From Phycisphaerae bacterium (GTDB taxonomy: Bacteria > Planctomycetota > Phycisphaerae > Sedimentisphaerales > Anaerobacaceae), in the NCBI GenBank assembly GCA_030619925.1, contig JAUXAL010000032.1, positions 1-41,145 on the forward strand: a stretch of 41,145 nt of DNA. The letters are read 5' to 3'. Shown piece by piece: positions 35,251-41,145 of the stretch. Every line of letters starts with the position of its first letter. Position 1 is the stretch's first letter. The notes below the pieces were generated by a model. It searched no databases. It worked only from the letters and a program-made list of their open reading frames with translations, and was not told the DNA's origin. Position numbers and translations under genes: made by a program.

Positions 35251-35617
35251 CTTACCCCATCTTGCAGGCAGCGGTTTTCTTGGCCGGCACACTCAAGATT
35301 ATAGACCTTCTCTGATAGCTGCCGGGCGCCAACAGTCTCAGCTTGCCCTTTTTGATTGGAAGCACGATAATAATATCGGCTAAAGTGGACTGGTACTTTT
35401 TTAGATAAAGCCGCCGATTGCCAACCTTTCCGGCCACAGTGATTATGCAACGCTATTGCAGGTCTTATCTGTCCTGGTTTTAACCCGCTTAGCTCTTTAC
35501 ACTGAGAACATGTCGTTTTTCGGACCTAACAATTGCCCTCAACGATCAAGAGGCAGCATAGGGATGCAGACGAACGTTCCTGTGTCGTTAAATTTTCTAA
35601 TATTCGCGTATTCACTC

Positions 35618-35760
35618 ACCAAAAGCCTCTGACAAAACCGGCGGTAGGAACGCCTTCTTTCTCACCCGGCCGCTCGTTGTTTCGCCGCTCGTTGTTTCTT
35701 TGTTCGGCATCGCTCATCAGCATCTCACTTTCAAGCCATACAATACCCAAAATTTCTCAA
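35618..35760 (-). pseudogene. Remnant of a Ser/Thr kinase gene start
   Basis: Read on the minus strand, the sequence matches the 5' end and upstream DNA of the kinase gene at 31748. It gives MSDAEQRNNERRNNERPGEK and then EGVPTAGFVRG before a stop near 35618, against MSETEKRKNRQPGEGESVPT and ASF in the intact gene. The upstream GAAAGTGAGATGC and the CATACAATACCCAAA segment also match. After about 32 codons similarity stops, so this is a truncated duplicate of the gene or of a lost sister gene. A Glu-Arg-Arg-Asn-Asn unit is tandemly repeated. Confidence 0.6.
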
Positions 35761-36039
35761 TCCGTCAACGTTGAAAAACCCGCCTCTGGAGGGTCGACTG
35801 AGACAATAATCAATAACTCAAACTGACCGGTTTTAAGCTGTCATGCTGAGCCCTTCGCTGTGCTCAAGGATAAACTCCGCGAAGCATCTGGCCTTAGTAA
35901 AGAATAATCGCATCATACCGACAGGGGGCCCTCAAACGCATTCTTTCGCGTTTGGGGAACCCCAGTGAGATTCTTCTGGTCAGGATCAAGCCATACCTCG
36001 CACTGCAAGGTAGAGCACGTTGTATTATATAATCACTAA

Positions 36040-36069
36040 GTAGCAATACAAGGTACCTTGCATTGCTAC
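36040..36069. repeat. 30-bp near-perfect palindrome
   Basis: GTAGCAATACAAGGT faces ACCTTGCATTGCTAC, with 14 of 15 positions complementary and no loop. Related CTGCAAGGTA words occur at 36002 and 36335. Confidence 0.6.
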
Positions 36070-36451
36070 ATAGCGCTAAAACTCTCGCAACGATTGTACA
36101 AGCTTTTCAATAGGCCAATTTTCCGTGCGTCGTCGTTAGATATGGCTATGATACGTTGTGGCCAAAATTATCATCCACACATTACCCAAAACTGGTAGTC
36201 CGTTTGCGAGCATACCGAGCCCAGCCGAACGGCCTATCCTGACCAGCGTTCTGAGCTTGCCTCCACTGAGCTTTGTCGAAGTGCCGAATGATCTGTTTTC
36301 AATCCTCCGGCCGAAATATCAAGTCATACTTCGCCCTGCAAGGTATAGAATATTATGCTCTGATCTGCCGTCGGTCTTCTGTCGTCTGCCTTCTGTTTTC
36401 TGCCCTCTGTCTTCTTTCGTCAGTCTTCGGTCTTGAGTCTTGAGTCTTCAC

Positions 36452-36589
36452 TCACCGGGAGCCTCTGACAAAACCGGCGGTAGGAACGCCTTCGTCTTTA
36501 CCTTGCCGGTTTTGACAGGCTGGGCCACGACCTCTTACGGCTTGGCCGTTACTTTGATTCCGCTCGCCTGAGTTCCAGAACACTTGCAT
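36452..36589 (-). pseudogene. Second kinase-start remnant in a 45-codon frame
   Basis: The frame from ATG at 36587-36589 ends CQNRQGKDEGVPTAGFVRGS plus one Arg and a stop at 36452-36454. NRQGKDEGVPTAGF aligns with NRQPGEGESVPTASF of the intact kinase. A 47-nt stretch (36447-36493) is nearly identical to 35611-35657, with only three mismatches, so the truncated fragment was itself duplicated. The first 25 codons of this frame are not kinase-like. Expression is doubtful. Confidence 0.4.
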
Positions 36590-36630
36590 GGTTTTCCAGC
36601 CAAGTCCAATCCCATATTAACCTTTTTCAT
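36535..36630 (-). CDS. Possible 31-aa ORF directly behind the helicase gene
   Basis: ATG at 36628-36630, 13 bp behind the helicase stop codon, preceded by GGGGTGAG, which could serve as a weak ribosome binding site. The peptide begins MKKVNMGLDLAGKPCKCSGT, has a C-K-C motif, and stops at 36535-36537. It overlaps the kinase-remnant frame. It may be a chance frame; it is noted because very short ORFs behind defence genes are easily missed. Confidence 0.25.
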   Translation of the reverse strand: MKKVNMGLDLAGKPCKCSGTQASGIKVTAKP

Positions 36631-36643
36631 ACGCTCACCCCTA

Positions 36644-38530
36644 TTACGACATCTGGTCTGTATTCACCTCCTCTAATTCAACTCCAGCCTGAGACAGTAA
36701 ATCATATAATGGTCTAATCGTGTCTATCGTTTGGCTTTGGCATCTCCCAAAACGGTCAGGTCTCGACAAAGATGCCGTGAGTACAACCCTCTCCTTTGCT
36801 CTTGAGAAGGCAACAAAGAAGCCGCAAGTTTCCTCGTCAGGATTGTTGTTGTATCCCCATAGGGCTTGATCCTCCAGTCCAATGAATACGACAGTATGGA
36901 ATTCCAATCCCTTACTTTTATGTAGAGTCATCATTGGAATTGAGTCGTGCCCTTCAAAATCAAATATAGCATCCTTCCAATTCATCGTGGCAAGGCGATC
37001 ACAAAGCTCCCTAGCAAGTGAATTCATGAGGTCATCATAATATGTGCCCTGTCGGTACTGTTGAAAAAAGTTTCGAATTGTGTCATTCCCCAAGAAACCT
37101 GTCACGACTTCTAGTCTCGCTTCCACCGACTCAACCGTCCATGCTTCTGTGTTTTCCATAGCTTGACGACTCTCGGTTAAAAAGACGCCCAGACTATCTT
37201 CAATTTCGCCACAGGCATCCTCATCAGCATTACTCGTTCTTAACAGAAAATCAGTCACCTTGCTCCAGTCAGCGGGTGATTTCTTCAGCACTATCAATCT
37301 TAGCATTGAAATCAACAGACTCGTAATAGGCTCAGCCAATAAGTCCTGCAATTCAGATTCGATTCTTGCCTTTATTCCAGACTGCCTTAATTTGTCTATC
37401 AACTTGTCTACATATCTGTTGGGTGTTTGTCGGACTAAGATACAGACTTCTCGACATGGAATCTCATTCTCACTGATCCATTCTGAAATTGTGTGACTCA
37501 GATATTCAGCCTCCGCATTATCGTCGGAGAAGAGCAGGGCACGACACACTTCAGTGGAATCACTACTGGATACTCTCGAAACACTTCGTCGGATACCAGG
37601 TGATAATGCTTGTGAAATGGAATGTTGTATCTGTACAAGTTCCGGCACAGAACGATAGTTGCTTATGAGATGCTTTGGAATAGCTGCGAAATCATCAATG
37701 AATAGATTAAAAGCATCACGAACTGCACCTGCCCAAATCATTATTCGCTGCTTATCGTCACCAACAGCAGTCATAATTGTCTGGCTTCCCTTAAAACACA
37801 CAGAAGTCAAATCGTACTGTATTTGAGTGGTATCCTGAAACTCATCAAGGAAAGCATATACGTAGGTAGATCTGATTGCTTGGACCAGTAAAGGATTACA
37901 GTGCAGAATGTATCCAGCAAGACGCCCTATCATAGTAAATATGACTCTCGAAGGAGATAAGCCTTTTAACAGGTAACCCCACACGGACAACGCGGCATGA
38001 TTGTTCAAACTGCAAAGCGGGGTACTTGTTAGATAATCTCGTGCAAATGTCCTGGCGTTGAACTGCTGGATTTGGGCATGCGTGTAGTCTGCCCTACCTA
38101 AGGCTGTTTCAAGGATGCTTTGCATCTGATTTTGACGATTGATTGTGAAGTCTATTTGGTAGTCTTCAGATGGCTGCCAGTTTGCGGGAAGTCCCAGCCG
38201 GAATCTATCAAGTAAAGTCTTGGAAAAGGCATCAAAAGTCATGGAATCGAATCGTCTTGCAATTTCATTTCCACATCTTAGTTCAACACGATCTTTTAGA
38301 TTACGAGCCGCATCTCTCTTGAAACTAATGGCAAGGATTCGCTTAGGAGGAGGGCATAGCCCTGTCTGCAATAAGAAACACGCTCTCTGTGCAAGCAGCT
38401 CTGTCTTTCCCGCCCCAGGTCCAGCAGTAATGAGCACGTTGTTCTCCACTTCTCTAACAGCTTCATCTGCCGCAACCTCAAGGCTGTCTACTCCTATAGG
38501 TGCCCAATTGTCTGGGGAAATCCTTATCAT
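36644..38530 (-). CDS. gajB: GajB-like UvrD/PcrA-family helicase of a Gabija-type system
   Basis: A 628-residue superfamily 1 DNA helicase. Walker A GPGAGKT at 37-43 in LITAGPGAGKTELLAQRA, motif II DEFQDT at 229-234, motif III GDDKQRIMIWAGA from 257, motif IV SNYRSVPELVQ near 290, motif V MTLHKSKGLEFHTVVFIG and motif VI FFVAFSRAKERVVLT are all intact, so ATPase activity is expected. Its ATG overlaps the stop of the upstream OLD-type nuclease gene by 4 nt (ATGA, 38527-38530), giving tight coupling. That pair is the layout of Gabija anti-phage systems. It is somewhat longer than the roughly 500 residues of the first described GajB. Confidence 0.88.
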   Translation of the reverse strand: MIRISPDNWAPIGVDSLEVAADEAVREVENNVLITAGPGAGKTELLAQRACFLLQTGLCPPPKRILAISFKRDAARNLKDRVELRCGNEIARRFDSMTFDAFSKTLLDRFRLGLPANWQPSEDYQIDFTINRQNQMQSILETALGRADYTHAQIQQFNARTFARDYLTSTPLCSLNNHAALSVWGYLLKGLSPSRVIFTMIGRLAGYILHCNPLLVQAIRSTYVYAFLDEFQDTTQIQYDLTSVCFKGSQTIMTAVGDDKQRIMIWAGAVRDAFNLFIDDFAAIPKHLISNYRSVPELVQIQHSISQALSPGIRRSVSRVSSSDSTEVCRALLFSDDNAEAEYLSHTISEWISENEIPCREVCILVRQTPNRYVDKLIDKLRQSGIKARIESELQDLLAEPITSLLISMLRLIVLKKSPADWSKVTDFLLRTSNADEDACGEIEDSLGVFLTESRQAMENTEAWTVESVEARLEVVTGFLGNDTIRNFFQQYRQGTYYDDLMNSLARELCDRLATMNWKDAIFDFEGHDSIPMMTLHKSKGLEFHTVVFIGLEDQALWGYNNNPDEETCGFFVAFSRAKERVVLTASLSRPDRFGRCQSQTIDTIRPLYDLLSQAGVELEEVNTDQMS

Positions 38531-40530
38531 TCATTCCCAGCCTGTAATTTACTAACGATATCTTTCAGTACTTGCGGGCTATTGTCATGAAGCTCCTGGA
38601 CACTTACCTCTATAATCATTCTCAAATGTGAAACGGGCTTACTTCGCCCAAGGAAAAGATATCTGTACCAGAAGTATAGCTCTGGCCGTCTAATCTTTGA
38701 CATAACCCGCGTGATATCTCCTGCATCCTTCTTGATGACAGAAGCATAAGCACCCCTCAGGGCTTTGTAATCGTTCTCTGAGTAATCCGAAGGGATGTTC
38801 GGGCCCAAAGCCCCCTCTTGCGGCTTCATGTAGATGCCGGGGAAAGCTTTGAGCATCATAAAATCAAAATCAATTGGGTAGCTGAAATACACGTTATATT
38901 CTTTGAAGTCCTTGATCCATTCCTTTTCTGTTTCAACATTTGGTTCCCAAGTATGCATTGCTTCGAGTTCGTCGCGATTTAGGACCGAACCATTTTCTAA
39001 TGATAGGAGGTCTTTTCTTGAAATACCATTCTTGAGCAATTGCTTACACACATATTTAATTCTTGCCCACCCTCCCGTCTCACGCCGTCTGTCATAGTCC
39101 AATAGCGTCACATGTGGGATTCCAAGCTGTGTAAGCAATCGCCAGAAATGGTTTACATGTCTACCACCCAGCGGGACTATAGAAATGAAATTCTCGTCAG
39201 TTGGTAGCCCATTAGCATCGAAGATTCGGGGCAAGACAATTTCTTCGCTGTCTCCCTCGCACAGGACTACATGCTTGGCAAAGTAAAGCTCAGGGTATGC
39301 CTGTACCGCATTTCGAACGTACTTGTATGCTTCGTCCGTCTCATCAGGCAAAACAATATTCTTAGGTATAGCGTGAAGGTTGGCATCAAGTCTTAAATGC
39401 CTGATTTCTTCCGGATATATTCTTTTGAGCACAGAAGCTGAATGGCTTGTTAGCACTGTTTGTGCCTCAGGCCTCTCCGAGATATCCCTAAATATTCTTG
39501 TGATTCTACCAAGATAATGAGGGGCAAGGTGGTTTTCCGGTTCTTCAACGGCAAAGACTGTCAAATGGGGTATATTCAAGTGCTCACCTGAAATCCCTTG
39601 CGTGTGAGTAAGATGGCTGACTACCTGGTTCTCAATACAGAAGACACTATGTATCATTGAAAGATAGAACAATGACCGCATTCCTTCGCTCAATCGGGTC
39701 ACGTCGTGCTCGTTTCCTTCGGGGGACGGTGAAAAGAAGACGTCCAACATTGATACGGCCTTCCTAAAATCACTACTTAATGGACTAATGGTAACGTTTT
39801 TATATATATCAGTTCCGCAAAATTTCTCCCATTGTTCGGATAGGGTTTGCTGTATCAGGCCTACGCTGGTCTCGCCCTGAAAGGCTGCCTTGAATTGTTC
39901 TGTCAAAGTCTGGTATAGCTCTTTTGTTGGGTTAGACCACTCGATTGCTCTTATCAAGCGATGCATAATGGTCCCAGCGGTGTACTTTATCTGTGTCAAT
40001 GGATCTCTGATTGCAGGGACGTAATGGACATGTATTCTTGAGCGTTGATATGCACTGACTTTTACTTTATGTGCATCTTCAATCTCACTACTCGCTGTGG
40101 TAATCCAGTTTATGTCTGTATCAATGTCACCTTCAGATGTGATCCCCTGTGACCATTTTGCATCAAGACGTACCCTACAATATGGAGCCGCCCCAGGTGC
40201 TTCAATAGTCATCTGCTTGAATGACTCTGGAACCGCCATAAGTTGCAGTGCTTCATTAGAGAGCAACTCAGGAAAGATCAATTTTGCTTCAATACAGAGA
40301 GAACGTTCTGTCTCATCCTCAAATTTTTGTCCGGCCGGAATATGAAAATCCGAAGACTTGATTGCACGGTCAGATTGAGTTAGCCCAAACAGCTTCACCA
40401 ATGCATGCAAGATCGCGGATTTGCCGCTGCCGTTATGACCAACAAAACACGTAAGGTCATTGAGTTCAACAACCGTTGGCTCCGGACCAAAACAACGAAA
40501 TCCTGAAATACTTATTGATGCAAGCTTCAA
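38527..40530 (-). CDS. gajA: GajA-like OLD-family ATPase-TOPRIM nuclease of a Gabija-type system
   Basis: A 667-residue protein. ABC-type ATPase half: Walker A GHNGSGKS at 31-38, signature RLSEGMRS near 279-286, Walker B TVFAVEEPENHLAP near 324-336, and H-loop LTSHSAS near 360-366. TOPRIM half: VVLCEGDSEEIVLPRIF (421-437) with the metal-binding Glu425, and VTLLDYDRRR with Asp478/Asp480. OLD-family nucleases next to a UvrD-like helicase are the class 2 OLD or Gabija arrangement, where GajA nicks DNA when cellular nucleotides fall. The start is TTG at 40528-40530, with AAGGAGGG (40538-40545) 7 nt upstream. By eye the gene is less GC-rich than the core genes, fitting horizontal transfer. Confidence 0.88.
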   Translation of the reverse strand: MKLASISISGFRCFGPEPTVVELNDLTCFVGHNGSGKSAILHALVKLFGLTQSDRAIKSSDFHIPAGQKFEDETERSLCIEAKLIFPELLSNEALQLMAVPESFKQMTIEAPGAAPYCRVRLDAKWSQGITSEGDIDTDINWITTASSEIEDAHKVKVSAYQRSRIHVHYVPAIRDPLTQIKYTAGTIMHRLIRAIEWSNPTKELYQTLTEQFKAAFQGETSVGLIQQTLSEQWEKFCGTDIYKNVTISPLSSDFRKAVSMLDVFFSPSPEGNEHDVTRLSEGMRSLFYLSMIHSVFCIENQVVSHLTHTQGISGEHLNIPHLTVFAVEEPENHLAPHYLGRITRIFRDISERPEAQTVLTSHSASVLKRIYPEEIRHLRLDANLHAIPKNIVLPDETDEAYKYVRNAVQAYPELYFAKHVVLCEGDSEEIVLPRIFDANGLPTDENFISIVPLGGRHVNHFWRLLTQLGIPHVTLLDYDRRRETGGWARIKYVCKQLLKNGISRKDLLSLENGSVLNRDELEAMHTWEPNVETEKEWIKDFKEYNVYFSYPIDFDFMMLKAFPGIYMKPQEGALGPNIPSDYSENDYKALRGAYASVIKKDAGDITRVMSKIRRPELYFWYRYLFLGRSKPVSHLRMIIEVSVQELHDNSPQVLKDIVSKLQAGNE

Positions 40531-40556
40531 TGTGCATCCCTCCTTATTTTTGAATT

Positions 40557-40718
40557 CTACTGCGTTACATGCCCATATGTATTAGGTATTACTCTTTCAG
40601 TTAGTCGCCTTGACAGTCCCAAGTCGAGAAATATCTTCTCAATAAGATTGATCCCCTTTTGACCCATTACCTTACTGAGAGGCAAGGTTTTCTTCTTTAT
40701 GTGACGTTTTTTGCTCAT
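40557..40718 (-). pseudogene. Truncated ORF (53 aa) resembling the start of a DUF4365 protein
   Basis: Frame ATG 40716-40718 to stop 40557-40559, ending 26 bp before the gajA start on the same strand. It begins MSKKRHIKKKTLPLSKVMGQ and continues KGINLIEKIFLDLG. The stretch GQKGINLIEKIFLDLG looks like the first helix of DUF4365/restriction-like proteins, which usually run on to an Asp-Gly-x-Ile-Glu nuclease motif; here the frame turns into unrelated residues (about 37-53) and ends. I take it as a broken relative, from memory of the family. No strong ribosome binding site. Alternatively it is a genuine small leader gene of the defence operon. Confidence 0.4.
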
Positions 40719-41145
40719 CCTATAATCCAACCATACAGCATAACATCAATAAATCTGCTCATCTCTCATTCTCCGTCCCCCGTCCTTGTGTAACAGGGCA
40801 ATCAACGGCTTTTCCCAATATCTCTGATATGCAGTATACCACACGCCCAGACTCGCCGCCAAGTAAAGATTAGGTCAATTGCGAGCTGTCGGATGTCTCT
40901 TTGATTTCACTTGATTTCAAACCTGTTTTATGGTATAATGTATCGAATTATGAATGGTTCATAGTTCGTTGTTCGTAGACAACAGACTTCAGACTTCAGG
41001 GGGTGTTCCCAATGGCAGCCGAAGTTGTTCTTTTTTCAGAACCCCGTTTATGGGTGTCGAAACTTGTATCGAAGCTGGAAACTGGTAACTGGATACACGA
41101 AAAAACAAGCTTCAAGCTTCTACAGCAAGTATCGTTACGAGCATC
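40719..41145. other. Gene-free right end with degenerate repeats
   Basis: No gene on either strand that I can support. It contains CTCATTCTCCGTCCCCCGTC-type words near 40755-40785 and a GAATGGTTCATAGTTCGTTG / CAGACTTCAGACTTCAGGG tract at about 40950-41001, styles similar to the other degenerate tracts of the window. The sequence upstream of the truncated ORF should hold the gajAB promoter, but I see no convincing -35/-10 pair. Confidence 0.4.

Larger units (their letters stand above)
35081..36643. other. Repeat and gene-debris region
   Basis: About 1.5 kb without a complete gene. In order: dispersed repeat copy B; an open frame at 35252-35437 (-) with no ribosome binding site and no clear family; a kinase-gene fragment; GTCATGCTGAGCCCTTCG-type sequence at 35840-35900; a 30-bp palindrome; TGCAAGGTA words at 36004 and 36337 in a repeated context; GTCTTCTGTCGTCTG tracts at 36365-36450; and a second kinase fragment. 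Gene-poor DNA of this kind beside a defence locus suggests a recombination-prone spot. Confidence 0.6.

Noticed and set aside
35252-35437. A 61-residue basic ORF loosely recalling CsrA
   Set aside because: It needs a GTG start without a ribosome binding site, and the resemblance is limited to a few residues.
36365-36450. CRISPR-like look of the short TCTTCTGTC repeats
   Set aside because: The units are 8-10 nt, degenerate and without spacers of constant length. No cas genes are present.

Overview
The window looks like a chromosomal segment of a Planctomycetes bacterium, most likely a Phycisphaerae/Sedimentisphaerales-type lineage. This is inferred from gene content, not from a marker gene. 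The signs are two pseudopilins with the FTLIELLVVIAIIALL leader and an H-x9-DW tail, a Tat-type lipoprotein sulfatase, a DUF1080 lipoprotein, a Ser/Thr kinase fused to TPR repeats, and many degenerate intergenic repeat tracts. There are no rRNA or tRNA genes that I can recognise and no CRISPR array.

Layout. 1-800: repeat-rich DNA with an exact 111-bp periodic repeat. 799-2963 (+): hisA and a chorismatase/RidA-like protein. 3124-5420 (-): a BlaI-type repressor and an M56/BlaR1-like metallopeptidase fused to a PD40 propeller, with three perfect TACA-NN-TGTA operators on the promoter. 5635-7479 (-): mnmG. 7737-8187 (+): an AT-rich hicBA toxin-antitoxin pair with an inverted-repeat element directly behind it. 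8469-16973 (-): a long co-directional run of mfd, a pseudopilin-like protein, a double thioredoxin-domain protein, a propeller protein, an HD hydrolase, a SurA-like lipoprotein and acpS. 17138-19165 (-): transketolase. 19430-22879 (+): a sulfatase and a secreted deacetylase-like protein behind a near-consensus sigma70 promoter. 23002-28859 (-): two paralogous pseudopilins, a DUF1080 lipoprotein, an exported oligoendopeptidase F and an EamA transporter. 29325-31748 (-): kinase-TPR protein. 32279-32883 (-): two small unknown genes. 33281-35080 (-): a sigma54 activator with four CBS domains. 35081-36643: about 1.5 kb of repeats and kinase-gene debris. 36644-40530 (-): a Gabija-like defence pair (OLD-family ATPase-TOPRIM nuclease plus UvrD-like helicase, overlapping by 4 bp), preceded by a truncated ORF resembling the start of a DUF4365 protein. 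40719-41145: repeats only.

How the genes relate. The core genes (hisA, mnmG, mfd, tkt, acpS) are housekeeping. The exported enzymes (sulfatase, deacetylase-like protein, DUF1080 lipoprotein, PepF, pseudopilins) fit a polysaccharide- and protein-degrading lifestyle. The right end is an accessory island: a defence pair next to broken genes and repeats. The strongest candidates for a second look are the Gabija-like locus with its short flanking ORFs, the CBS4-sigma54 regulator, the BlaI-controlled M56-propeller sensor, and several dispersed repeat families, one of which has been absorbed into the mfd reading frame.
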